From contig DIWE01000009.1 in NCBI GenBank assembly GCA_002423435.1, positions 32,565 through 96,564 of the forward strand: DNA of 64,000 nt, given 5' to 3'. A program made the position numbers and the translations under genes. This document shows positions 24,979 to 32,724 of this stretch, piece after piece. How positions within the stretch are numbered: the stretch's first letter is position 1; each line of letters starts with the position of its first letter. The notes beneath the pieces were generated by a model. That model was given only the letters and a program-made list of their open reading frames with translations. It was not told the origin of the DNA and did not search any database. This DNA is from Clostridiales bacterium UBA6114. Its GTDB lineage: Bacteria; Bacillota; Clostridia; Oscillospirales; Butyricicoccaceae.

Positions 24979-26192
24979 GCAGTTTTTGGAGTTTGGCAGG
25001 ATTTGAATATAAAAAGATATTGCGGAAAAGAAGCGTGCAGGTTGCTCTGCTGCTTGCCGTTATCGTTACCGCCGTCAGCGTCGGGGGGACATTGCTCGGC
25101 AGCTCCTATGTGGACGGTGAAGTATATGAGTCTAACTATGAAGCCATGGTCAGAGATCGGGCATATGCGCACGCCCTTACCGGACGGGAGTTGAACGGGG
25201 AGCTGATCATGGAAGCGGCGAATGCTTACACGCAAATTCCCGAATCCGACAAGTATCAGGATACAGCGGAATATCAAACGTTCGCACGGCCATACAGCGG
25301 GATTTATTCAATCAGCCGTACCGTTTACAACACCGAATCCCGCCGGTTCAACATGGAGGATTTTCAAGAACTGACCGAAACGCAGGCAAATCAGCTATAT
25401 GAGGCACGGCGCGATAAGCAGGTGCGGCTTGTGGAAGCAACGAACATGAGCGATAAGGCCAAAGAAAAAGTGCTGGCACTGGATGCGCAGATAAAAACGC
25501 CCTTTACCTTCTCCTATACAGACGGCTATACTCGATTTTTTGTCATAATATACACCTTTGGACTGACCGCAGCTTTCATAATGGCGATCTGTGTTGCGCC
25601 GCTGTTTTCCGGCGAGTATACTACCGGAGCCGATCAGCTCATTCTGGCTTCAAAGCATGGGAAGAATAAGCTCATCGGGGCCAAGCTGTTCACCGGCTTT
25701 TCACTGGCGGCGGCTATCTGCCTGGCACTTACCGCAGTGGGTTATTTTCTTTCCCTGCTCTTCTTCGGCTTTGACGGCGCGAATGCCCCACTGCAGCTCT
25801 ATATGCCGATGTCGCCTTATCCCCTGACCATGGGGCAAACGGCGCTGATCCTTGTCTTCTGCACTTTTTTTGCCTGCCTGATGACGGCGGCAATTACCAT
25901 GCTGCTGTCCGCGCGGCTGAAATCACCGTTTGGCGTAATTATTCTTGTGGGGCTGCTGCTGATTGTGCCAATGTTTATCAATGCCCCTGAAACAAACATA
26001 ACGCTGTACAATCTGTTTCATCTTCTTCCGACAAATATGATGGCCATCTGGGGAGCGGCCGCCGAAATTCAATACGAGCTGTTCGGACTGGTCATAAGGC
26101 CTTACGTGTTTCTGCCGATGTTTGCAGCGGCGATAAGCACTCTTCTTACGCCATTTGCCTACCGCTCATTCAAAAATCATCAGATTGTATAA
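24975..26192 (+). CDS. ABC transporter permease (ABC-2 type)
   Basis: 405 residues from ATG 24975 (ATGA overlap with the ATPase stop). One N-terminal membrane helix ('VQVALLLAVIVTAVSVGGTL') is followed by a large extracytoplasmic domain of about 150 residues. Five further helices come after that, including 'FGLTAAFIMAICVAPLFSGE' and 'PFGVIILVGLLLIVPMFI'. It is typical of exporters for peptides or antibiotics. The whole sigma-membrane-ATPase-permease set reads as mobile-element cargo that could give resistance to a cell-wall antibiotic or bacteriocin. Confidence 0.88.
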   Translation: MSSFWSLAGFEYKKILRKRSVQVALLLAVIVTAVSVGGTLLGSSYVDGEVYESNYEAMVRDRAYAHALTGRELNGELIMEAANAYTQIPESDKYQDTAEYQTFARPYSGIYSISRTVYNTESRRFNMEDFQELTETQANQLYEARRDKQVRLVEATNMSDKAKEKVLALDAQIKTPFTFSYTDGYTRFFVIIYTFGLTAAFIMAICVAPLFSGEYTTGADQLILASKHGKNKLIGAKLFTGFSLAAAICLALTAVGYFLSLLFFGFDGANAPLQLYMPMSPYPLTMGQTALILVFCTFFACLMTAAITMLLSARLKSPFGVIILVGLLLIVPMFINAPETNITLYNLFHLLPTNMMAIWGAAAEIQYELFGLVIRPYVFLPMFAAAISTLLTPFAYRSFKNHQIV

Positions 26193-26205
26193 TCGATACC
26201 GGGAG

Positions 26206-26235
26206 CAGCCATTAAGCGCCGCTCCCGGTCCGTAT
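26206..26235 (+). terminator. Terminator-like hairpin after the ABC permease
   Basis: ACCGGGAGC pairs with GCTCCCGGT a few nt after the permease stop. No clear T run is present, so termination strength is uncertain. Confidence 0.5.
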
Positions 26236-26255
26236 TCAGTTTGCGTCATAGGGCG

Positions 26256-26311
26256 GGTTCACAATTTATCCTTGTGACTACCCGCTTTTTGGGCGGGCAA
26301 TGTTTTTATTG
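26256..26311 (-). repeat. Right imperfect inverted repeat of the mobile element
   Basis: The inverted counterpart of 17924-17980, with 20 identical nt at the outer end and weaker similarity inward to GTGAACC. It marks the probable right border of the 8.4-kb element. Confidence 0.6.
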
Positions 26312-26317
26312 ATAAGT

Positions 26318-26339
26318 AACCGGCTTTTTAAAGCCGGTT
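26318..26339. terminator. Short perfect hairpin between the element border and the Cys-rich gene
   Basis: AACCGGCTTT and AAAGCCGGTT form a 10-bp palindrome with a 2-nt loop. It lies downstream of the minus-strand gene at 26372 and may act as its terminator. Confidence 0.5.
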
Positions 26340-26371
26340 CAGCATAGAGCATCTGCTTTATAGATATAGCA

Positions 26372-26716
26372 TCAATCAATATTTTTTTTGCATTTGCCAT
26401 CGCAAAGAATGTTTATTACGACGCAGCTTTTTTCGGGTTCGTGCTTAGGTTCTTCTTTTTCCTTTTCTACCCAGCATGGCTTCCTTTCAAGGCACTTGCA
26501 ACGGGGTTTTTCCACCGGAGCATAATCATCCTCATAACACTTCGGCTCTTCGTAATGAGGCTCTTTGGCTTCGCATTTAAACTTGTCGTAAAAGCTGTAT
26601 TTTTCAAACGGCTTTTCCTTTTTACAGATGACGTTAATTGTACAGCATTCGCCTTCTTTTTCCCTGTGTTTCGGCTCCGGCTTATACTCAGCTTCTTTTT
26701 CATGATACATAAACAT
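26372..26716 (-). CDS. Charged, Cys-rich repeat protein of unknown function
   Basis: 114 residues, extremely rich in Lys, Glu, Pro and Cys. Two related motifs frame the protein: 'CCTINVICKK' near residue 25 and 'CVVINILCDGKCKK' at the C-terminus. Between them are Cys in CEAK, CYED, 'CKCLERKPC'. There is no signal peptide and no membrane segment. A GGGG-containing site precedes ATG 26716. The composition recalls spore-coat or metal-sequestering proteins, but no family is recognised. Confidence 0.65.
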   Translation of the reverse strand: MFMYHEKEAEYKPEPKHREKEGECCTINVICKKEKPFEKYSFYDKFKCEAKEPHYEEPKCYEDDYAPVEKPRCKCLERKPCWVEKEKEEPKHEPEKSCVVINILCDGKCKKNID

Positions 26717-26896
26717 TTAAAAGCAATCCCCTTTTCAAATTGATGCATTATATGTTATGTCGAAAAAATATATAAAGTGACGAAAGGAAACGACATGCCG
26801 CGAGCTGCCGCTGCTGCGCCGCATACTTTTGGTATCAAACAGATTTTATTGTATAAAATAAAAAAGAAATAAGAAAGCAAAGGGCGGTTATAAGGC

Positions 26897-27622
26897 TTGT
26901 GCACTAAAAATGAAGAGGAAAACGCCGAGGTACAGCAGGCTGCCGATAATTCGGTCGCGAATTTTGCATCCATTACGACAAAAAATTCCCGGGGCTCCCT
27001 GCACTGCATCACGATCGTGGGACAGATCGAAGGCCATATCATTCTCCCCCCGCAAAATAAAACGACAAAATATGAGCACGTTCTGCCTCAGCTCGCCGCG
27101 ATTGAGGAAAGCGACGAAATCGACGGCCTTTTGATCCTGTTAAACACGATGGGCGGAGACGTCGAGGCGGGGCTCGCCATCGCGGAGCTGATTTCCGGAA
27201 TGAAAACACCGACGGTGTCGCTGGTTTTGGGCGGCGGGCATTCGATCGGCGTTCCGCTCGCCGTGTCGGCCATGCGATCGTTTATCGCTCCGACCGCCTC
27301 CATGACGATCCATCCCGTCCGTTTAAACGGCGTCATTATCGGAGTGCCGCAAACATTTACCTATTTTGAAAAAATCCAGGAGCGGATTATCGATTTCGTA
27401 ACAAAAAATTCCAGGGTGGATCCCCAGGAATTCCGCAGGCTGATGCTCTCGACCGGCCAGCTGATGAGCGACGTCGGGACGGTCCTGTACGGCGACGAGG
27501 CGGTGAAAATCGGCCTGATCGACGAGGTCGGCGGGCTGTCCGACGCGATCGGATGTCTCCATAATATGATTGAAGAGAGGAGGAACGGGCAAGGTGACGC
27601 TCTACACACCAATGGCATATGA
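26897..27622 (+). CDS. tepA: TepA/ClpP-like serine protease (translocation-enhancing protein)
   Basis: 241 residues. A stop codon directly precedes TTG 26897, so translation starts there or later. The ClpP/crotonase-fold core has 'LLILLNTMGGDVEAGLAIAE', the nucleophile in 'GGGHSIGVPLAVSA' and the His region 'ASMTIHPVRLNGV'. It matches YmfB/TepA, a membrane-associated ClpP homologue of Bacillus linked to protein export and spore development. The next gene is YlzJ-like, the same order as in Bacillus, where spoIIIE lies nearby. spoIIIE is not in this window. Confidence 0.88.
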   Translation: MCTKNEEENAEVQQAADNSVANFASITTKNSRGSLHCITIVGQIEGHIILPPQNKTTKYEHVLPQLAAIEESDEIDGLLILLNTMGGDVEAGLAIAELISGMKTPTVSLVLGGGHSIGVPLAVSAMRSFIAPTASMTIHPVRLNGVIIGVPQTFTYFEKIQERIIDFVTKNSRVDPQEFRRLMLSTGQLMSDVGTVLYGDEAVKIGLIDEVGGLSDAIGCLHNMIEERRNGQGDALHTNGI

Positions 27623-27770
27623 CGACCTTTGCGGCTACGATTACCCCCAGCCGGAATACCGCATGGAACAGGGAATCCTTGTGGAAATGCGGCGCGACGC
27701 CTACGGCGTCATGCGAAGAAGCCGTATGATCACAACCGACCTTTCGTCCTATCTTAAATTTACGCTATAA
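27594..27770 (+). CDS. YlzJ-like protein
   Basis: 58 residues from GTG 27594 with GAGAGGAGG upstream, overlapping the end of tepA. 'TLYTPMAYDDLCGY' and 'MRRSRMITTDLSSYL' fit the YlzJ-like family, found after tepA in many spore formers. The function is unknown. A terminator follows directly. Confidence 0.8.
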   Translation: MTLYTPMAYDDLCGYDYPQPEYRMEQGILVEMRRDAYGVMRRSRMITTDLSSYLKFTL

Positions 27771-27802
27771 AAAACGGAGAGGGGCGTTCCCTCTCCGCTT
27801 TT
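27771..27802 (+). terminator. Terminator of tepA-ylzJ
   Basis: CGGAGAGGG pairs with CCCTCTCCG followed by CTTTTA. The MITE insertion starts immediately after it. Confidence 0.85.
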
Positions 27803-27803
27803 A

Positions 27804-27959
27804 GAGCGTGTTCACACTATCTGAAATGCTCGGATTGCGAGCGGAATTTTCGTCAGACGAGGCGCTTTTTCGCAGGAATGATTCATTTCAAGGAAAAGCA
27901 AGAAGTATAGTGGAAATTCCACCGTAAGACGGACGTTAAACGGTAGTGTGAACACGCTC
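27804..27959. mobile_element. 156-bp MITE with TA target duplication
   Basis: Terminal inverted repeats of at least 16 bp (GAGCGTGTTCACACTA...TAGTGTGAACACGCTC) bound a non-coding 156-bp unit. TA dinucleotides flank both ends (27802-27803 and 27960-27961). This is the insertion signature of IS630/Tc1-mariner-type elements. There is no internal ORF. Its right end supplies the stop codon of the nitroreductase gene. Confidence 0.8.
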
Positions 27960-28507
27960 TAATAGCTGTTGTAGCTTGCGATCTCTTCCATTGCCTTTCG
28001 CTTTTTCTGCCGGATCTCAGGGCTCTTCGCATAGCCGACAGCGACCGCCAGATGGATATACAGCTCTTCCGGGACCGAAAGCAGTTTTTTGATTTTCTCC
28101 CTGTCGATCCAGCTCATGATACAGGTTGAAAGCCCCGTTTCCGTCGCCGCAAGCGTCAGATAACCCGTCGCGATCCCGATGTCCACCCCTCTGTTGCCCT
28201 GGCTTGAGAATTGCGCCGAGGAAAACCTCTTCTTTGTCTGATTCTCGATTGCGACGATATAGGCGGGAACCTGAGCGGCAAAGCGGTTGATCCCCGTCTC
28301 CTTGTCGTACACACATTCCGCAAACCTTAAAACCTGTTTTGCATCATCCACGACGACAAAACGCCACGGCTGACCGTTATGGCCCGACGGCGCAAGGCGC
28401 GCCGCTTCGATCAGGGCGTTCAGTTTTTCACGCGGCACCCTCTCGTCGGAATAATCGCGGCAGCTTTCACGTTTTTGGATCAGTTCAAATACATCCATAG
28501 CCACCAT
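27959..28507 (-). CDS. Nitroreductase family protein
   Basis: 182 residues. 'IQKRESCRDYSDERVP' is the FMN-binding start of the family. 'AARLAPSGHNGQPWRFVVV' and 'GVDIGIATGYLTLAATETG' with 'CIMSWIDREKIKKLL' follow. These are FMN-dependent NAD(P)H oxidoreductases acting on nitro compounds, quinones or flavins. The stop codon TAG is formed at the border of the MITE, so the last residues may have been altered by the insertion. It is a single gene with its own ribosome binding site. Confidence 0.9.
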   Translation of the reverse strand: MVAMDVFELIQKRESCRDYSDERVPREKLNALIEAARLAPSGHNGQPWRFVVVDDAKQVLRFAECVYDKETGINRFAAQVPAYIVAIENQTKKRFSSAQFSSQGNRGVDIGIATGYLTLAATETGLSTCIMSWIDREKIKKLLSVPEELYIHLAVAVGYAKSPEIRQKKRKAMEEIASYNSY

Positions 28508-28537
28508 CCTTCCGTTTTTTTCTATTTTATCATACCG

Positions 28538-29212
28538 TTACCGCAAAATACCATATTTTGTTTTGGCGCGCAGCAAGATCTTTTCAAGCCTGCCCGCGAA
28601 AAAGAACAGGAAAAACACATTGCCGAGCCCGTGCATCAGGTCCATATAGGCGCTTTGCGAATAGGCCAGCCAAAAGCCGGAGGCCGTGGCGCCGACAAAG
28701 GATATCAGGTACCAGAGGTTCATAAGCCATCCAAAAAGGATGCCGGAGGCAAGCCCGAAAAAAAGCTTTGCAAAGCGGCTTTTGATTTTGAGCCTATGGA
28801 ACAAAAAACCGGCGGCGAGGCCCATCAGTCCCCAGGAAAGCATCTGCCACGGCGTCCACGGCCCCTGCCCCAGAAAGAGGTTGGAGGCAAACGCCGCGAG
28901 CACGCCGACCATCATCCCGGTCTGGCCCCCGAAGACGGACGCCGCGCAGATGACGAAAAAGGACAGCGGCTGCACGCTCGGAACGGCCGCGAAAAGGACG
29001 CGTCCCGCTGCCGCGGCCGCCGAGAGCGCCGAAATCAGCACCATTTCCTCGGTTGAGATGCGTTTTCCCTCAAATCCGGACATAAAAAGGAGAAAGCAAA
29101 GCAGCATCATGAGATAAGCACCCGGCATAAAGAGCCCGCGCGCGACGAAAAACACGGCGAGTCCCCCGCAAAAAACCGTGAAAACGCGCCAAAGCGCCTT
29201 CTTTTCAGCCAT
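28538..29212 (-). CDS. ECF transporter S component (probable cobalamin or related vitamin)
   Basis: 224 residues with about 7 membrane helices. 'AAVPSVQPLSFFVICAASVFGG' and 'GQGPWTPWQMLSWGLMGLAAG' match ECF-type S components of the CbrT-like group. It captures the substrate and docks on EcfT/EcfA. It is the last gene in the operon and overlaps the ATPase gene by 8 nt. The presence of a DUF4430 lipoprotein favours cobalamin, but this remains an inference. Confidence 0.82.
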   Translation of the reverse strand: MAEKKALWRVFTVFCGGLAVFFVARGLFMPGAYLMMLLCFLLFMSGFEGKRISTEEMVLISALSAAAAAGRVLFAAVPSVQPLSFFVICAASVFGGQTGMMVGVLAAFASNLFLGQGPWTPWQMLSWGLMGLAAGFLFHRLKIKSRFAKLFFGLASGILFGWLMNLWYLISFVGATASGFWLAYSQSAYMDLMHGLGNVFFLFFFAGRLEKILLRAKTKYGILR

Positions 29213-30839
29213 GGCCGATCACCACATCCCGCAGGGTCAGCGCGCCGGGCAGAAGGTCGCCGAGCATGCGCGAAAGCGCCGTATTGTAGAAAAAGCTGTC
29301 GCCGAAAAAGTCCCGCCGCTCCTGAAATTCGCCGAGCGCCCCGTCGAAAAGGATGGCAAACCGTTTGGCGTTCCGGGCGCAAAACTCGATATCATGGCTC
29401 GCCATAAGGACCGTTTTTCCCGATTCGACAAACGCCGAGAGCACTTTTGAGAGCTCCTCCTTTGCGACGGCGTCAATCCCCTTTGTCGCCTCGTCCAGAA
29501 GCAGCACGTCGGGCGAGAGCAAAAGAGCACACAAAATCATCAGCTTCTGGCGCTGACCTCCGCTTAGATCGTAAGGATGCATCCCGAGCGTCCCCTCCAT
29601 GCCCAGTGCGCAAATAAGCTCGTCGCGGACCGTTTTGCTCGCGCCCGTAAATTCCAGTTCCTCTGCCACGGTGTCGAAGGTGAAGTAAAACGCGGGATTC
29701 TGAGGGACATAAGCCGCAGCGCGGTTTAATTCGCCGCGCCTAAGCTTTCTGATGTTTTTCCCGCCCGCCTCGATCCTGCCGTCCTGCGGCGTCAGAAGGC
29801 CGCTTAGAAGCTTTAACAGGGTGCTTTTCCCGCTTCCGTTCCCGCCCAGGATCGCGCAGAAGTCCCCCTTGTTTACGGTCATGTCGAGGCTTCGGATAAC
29901 GGGACGGTCCGACTCCGGGTAGGAAAAAAGCAGGTTTGACGCTGAAAGCGCCGCGCCTCCCCCTCCGCCGGACGCGTAATCCGCCCCGGGAGCAAGCGCG
30001 AACAGGGAGGCATGCCGATGTGCAAACTCCCGCCCTTCTTTCAGATCGAGCGGCGCTTTTTCGCCTGTTATTCCTGCACAGGCGTATATTTTCGCGGGAG
30101 TCGGCATAAAGGAAAGGGCGGCTAAGTCCCCAGCCTCCATCATCGCGGCGACCGCATTTGCAGGGGTGTCAAGGTATTTGGCTTTACCGTCTTCCATAAA
30201 AAGCAGACGGTCGCAAACGGGAAGGAGCTCCTCCGTTTTGTGCTCGCTTATGACGGCCGTGATCCCGAATTCGCGATTTGCGCGCAGGATCATGTTCAAA
30301 AGAGCGTCCTGTGCCACGGGGTCGAGCTGGGAAAACGGCTCGTCGAACAAAACAAGCTCCGGCCGCAGCGCGAGCACAGCGCACAGGTTGACCATCTGCC
30401 GCTGGCCGCCGGAAATGCGGTGCGGGGATTTTGCAAGGAGGTCCGAAAGGCCGAAAAACCCGGACACCTCCGATACCCTTTTTCGGATATCGGCGCTCGG
30501 GAGCCCCAGGTTTTCGAGCGCAAAGGCCATTTCGGACAGCACGGTGTCCATGACCGTCTGGCTTTCGGCGTCCTGAAAAACGATCCCGATCGAGCCCGTA
30601 AGTTCCGCATCCGGCATCCCGTCCATATCGCGTCCCTTGAAATATATTTTTCCGAGCCTCTTGCCCTGCGGCGCGATCTCCCTTTTGACCGAAAGCAAAA
30701 GCGTTGTTTTCCCGCACCCGGTCGGTCCGCAGACAAACAGGACCTCACCGCGGCGAAGCTCAAAATCGATGTCGGAGAGCGCAGGGGACGAGGCCCCGGG
30801 ATAGAAAAACGAAAAATGCTCTGCTTTTAAGAGCGGCAT
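29205..30839 (-). CDS. ECF transporter ATPase, fused EcfA1-EcfA2 (two ABC domains)
   Basis: 544 residues with two full ABC modules in one chain. Domain 1 has 'FVCGPTGCGKTTLLLS', 'RISGGQRQMVNLCA' and 'LVLFDEPFSQLDP'. Domain 2 has 'AILGGNGSGKSTLLKLL', 'DLSGGQRQKLMILCA' and 'VLLLDEATKGID'. Both have the expected Q-loops and H-loops (VISEHK, MASHD). The fusion of the two normally separate ATPases is seen in several Clostridia. It powers the EcfT-coupled vitamin uptake complex. Confidence 0.94.
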   Translation of the reverse strand: MPLLKAEHFSFFYPGASSPALSDIDFELRRGEVLFVCGPTGCGKTTLLLSVKREIAPQGKRLGKIYFKGRDMDGMPDAELTGSIGIVFQDAESQTVMDTVLSEMAFALENLGLPSADIRKRVSEVSGFFGLSDLLAKSPHRISGGQRQMVNLCAVLALRPELVLFDEPFSQLDPVAQDALLNMILRANREFGITAVISEHKTEELLPVCDRLLFMEDGKAKYLDTPANAVAAMMEAGDLAALSFMPTPAKIYACAGITGEKAPLDLKEGREFAHRHASLFALAPGADYASGGGGGAALSASNLLFSYPESDRPVIRSLDMTVNKGDFCAILGGNGSGKSTLLKLLSGLLTPQDGRIEAGGKNIRKLRRGELNRAAAYVPQNPAFYFTFDTVAEELEFTGASKTVRDELICALGMEGTLGMHPYDLSGGQRQKLMILCALLLSPDVLLLDEATKGIDAVAKEELSKVLSAFVESGKTVLMASHDIEFCARNAKRFAILFDGALGEFQERRDFFGDSFFYNTALSRMLGDLLPGALTLRDVVIGHG

Positions 30840-31714
30840 CCCTGCGGCGCCTCCTTTTCTGTTTTGCCCGCGTACGCCCCGACCCTGAAAAGCGGCGCTG
30901 CAGACAGTAAAAAATACATCAGATACAACAGGCAGTCGGCCGGAGAGAGGGCCGATATCCGAAGACGCGGAAAAATCTGAAATCCGGGATGGCCGAAGGC
31001 GACGCCCAAAAGAATCAGCGCGGTTAAAAGGCAGGTGAGCGCGGCAAAAACAAGGTCCCGCCGTCTGAGCCGGTAGGAGTATAGACTTGTCCTCTTCTTA
31101 AGGCCGTAGCCGCGCGTCTTCATCGACAGCGCGGATATGAGCGCGCTTTCGAGCGAATAGGCGACAAGCGCGTTCAGAATCTGCGCGCCGTCGCCCAGGC
31201 GTTTTTTAAGGCTTCCCTTGGAGATGTCGATCCCCTTTATTTTCAGGATCAGCTGGATCTCTCCCAGACGTTTTAAGAACAGGGCGGAAAACGAAAGCGT
31301 CATGCAGATGAGCAGCGCCGTTTTCGGAATAAGCCGCCCGAACACGAAAAGGAACTCGTCGACCGCAATGCTTTTGCTCCACAGAGCCGAGATCAGAATG
31401 ATGCAAAGGACCAAAAGCGCGGACGTAAGCCCCCAGATCAGCGATTCCAGCGTCACGGGCCGGTCAAACAGATAAAACAGCACATGCACTCCGCGGTGGT
31501 TAAAGAGCAGATTCAACAAGATCATCGCCGCGGCGAGAAAACCGTAAAACCCGCGCAGCGAAAACCCGCCCGCGCCGGAGATCCGAAGGTAGACAAAAAG
31601 CACCGCAAAGACCGCCGCGAGGCAAAAGGGATTCATGGTCGCCATGACGCAGAGCGCGAGACAGACCAGATAAATACACTTTGTAAGCGGGTGCAGGTAC
31701 GAAAACCAGGTCAT
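30827..31714 (-). CDS. ECF transporter transmembrane coupling protein EcfT (CbiQ family)
   Basis: 295 residues with about six helices. 'SYLHPLTKCIYLVCLALCVM' at the N-terminus is typical. The two coupling-helix motifs have Ala-Arg/Gly-like contacts in 'SALSMKTRGYGLKKRTSL'. It joins the ATPase to the S component. The start overlaps the stop of the DUF4430 gene and the end overlaps the ATPase by 13 nt, so the four genes form one tight operon. Confidence 0.9.
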   Translation of the reverse strand: MTWFSYLHPLTKCIYLVCLALCVMATMNPFCLAAVFAVLFVYLRISGAGGFSLRGFYGFLAAAMILLNLLFNHRGVHVLFYLFDRPVTLESLIWGLTSALLVLCIILISALWSKSIAVDEFLFVFGRLIPKTALLICMTLSFSALFLKRLGEIQLILKIKGIDISKGSLKKRLGDGAQILNALVAYSLESALISALSMKTRGYGLKKRTSLYSYRLRRRDLVFAALTCLLTALILLGVAFGHPGFQIFPRLRISALSPADCLLYLMYFLLSAAPLFRVGAYAGKTEKEAPQGCRS

Positions 31715-32400
31715 TTCAGCCCATCCTCGATTTTCAAGATATACTCCCAGACGACGTCGTCGCCGTTTTTAAGAGGGTACAGACCGCTGCTTTTTCCCGG
31801 CCGCTCTCCGTTTACGCTGTATACCCAGCCGCTTTCCGGCCCTTCGTCAAACTCGAAAAGCCCTCCGATCCCCTCGACATACCCGCTCTTTTTGCCGCCC
31901 GAGTACACGACGGGCACATTTTTTTCCCTGCCGACCCGGATCAGCACCGAAAGCACGCTCTCTCCCTCCGAAATGGAAGCCGTGCTCTCCGAAAGAAGAT
32001 ACGAGCCGTCGCTTTTTTTGACGGACAGGTTGATTACATCCCCGCCCTGTGCGTCTGCCCCGTCCGGCTCTTTATCCGCGCTGGCCGCTGCCTTGTCGGA
32101 CGCATCATTTCCCTTTTCCGCTTCCGGCGGTTTTTCAGCCGTTTGGGAGCCGCCGCTCTCAGCCGGGGGATCTTCTTTTGTCTCCGGTTGACCGGGCTTG
32201 TCCCCGTTTTGGTTTTTGATCTGCGGCGCAGCCTCCTCCGGCGTCTCGGCCTCCTGCTCAAAGCCGCTTAAAGCGTCAGCCGTCTCCTCCTGCGGTGTCG
32301 AGCCGGAGGAAAGACCGCTGCCGGGTTCCGCTTTTTGGGCCGAACAGCCGCAAAGCAATACGACCAAAATGAAAAAAACGATGACCGCCCTTTTTTTCAC
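31711..32400 (-). CDS. DUF4430-domain lipoprotein, probable vitamin (cobalamin)-binding
   Basis: 229 residues from GTG 32400, chosen because AGGAG lies at ideal spacing and the signal peptide then starts properly (basic start, 'IVFFILVVLLCGC' lipobox). A low-complexity Glu/Pro/Ala/Lys linker (about residues 30-110) precedes a C-terminal DUF4430 domain with 'ESGWVYSVNGERPGKSSG' and 'YPLKNGDDVVWEYIL'. DUF4430 is related to the C-terminal domain of eukaryotic intrinsic factor and transcobalamin. The protein probably presents substrate to the ECF complex. Confidence 0.85.
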   Translation of the reverse strand: MKKRAVIVFFILVVLLCGCSAQKAEPGSGLSSGSTPQEETADALSGFEQEAETPEEAAPQIKNQNGDKPGQPETKEDPPAESGGSQTAEKPPEAEKGNDASDKAAASADKEPDGADAQGGDVINLSVKKSDGSYLLSESTASISEGESVLSVLIRVGREKNVPVVYSGGKKSGYVEGIGGLFEFDEGPESGWVYSVNGERPGKSSGLYPLKNGDDVVWEYILKIEDGLK

Positions 32401-32426
32401 CGAAAATCTCCTTTGCCTCAAACAGT

Positions 32427-32507
32427 CAAAAAATCCCCTGACCGATATGTCAAGGGATTCTTTCGCATGCTCCGTATCTCCCCGTGAAACCGCCGCAAAA
32501 GCGGCGG
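32427..32507 (-). promoter_or_regulatory. Attenuator-type leader of the ECF operon
   Basis: On the minus strand a CCGCCGC-TTTT-GCGGCGG hairpin (32507-32490) is followed by a purine-rich stretch. A perfect 11-bp terminator stem (32459-32449 with 32442-32432, one G-U) with a T run at 32433-32428 comes next. It ends 27 nt before the GTG start. A terminator inside the leader means conditional read-through is likely. It shows none of the conserved boxes of the cobalamin riboswitch that I can recognise. Confidence 0.55.
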
Positions 32508-32574
32508 ATCATCAAATTAGAAAAAGCTTATCACCGCTTCGGCAAAATGTCAATAACGCCGGCCACAATTGAAA

Positions 32575-32607
32575 ATGGAAAACGGCCGCAAGTCGGCCGT
32601 TTTCCAT
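32575..32607. terminator. Bidirectional hairpin beyond tadA
   Basis: ATGGAAAACGGCCG pairs with CGGCCGTTTTCCAT (14 bp, 5-nt loop). It probably terminates the minus-strand thi-tadA transcript. Confidence 0.65.
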
Positions 32608-32638
32608 ACTGTTTATTTATTGGAGGGGGAGTAAGAAA

Positions 32639-32701
32639 ATGATTCTGTTTACAGTCTTATCATACGAAATGATTATTAAGAAAGTGCATCAAAAATATTA
32701 A
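32639..32701 (+). CDS. Possible 20-aa microprotein
   Basis: ATG 32639 with a very strong GGAGGGGG site 9 nt upstream encodes MILFTVLSYEMIIKKVHQKY and then TAA. It lies in an AT-rich gap on the strand opposite its neighbours. There is no known relative and the promoter is unclear. Chance is possible. Confidence 0.3.
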   Translation: MILFTVLSYEMIIKKVHQKY

Positions 32702-32724
32702 AAAAGTATTAAATAATATTTATT

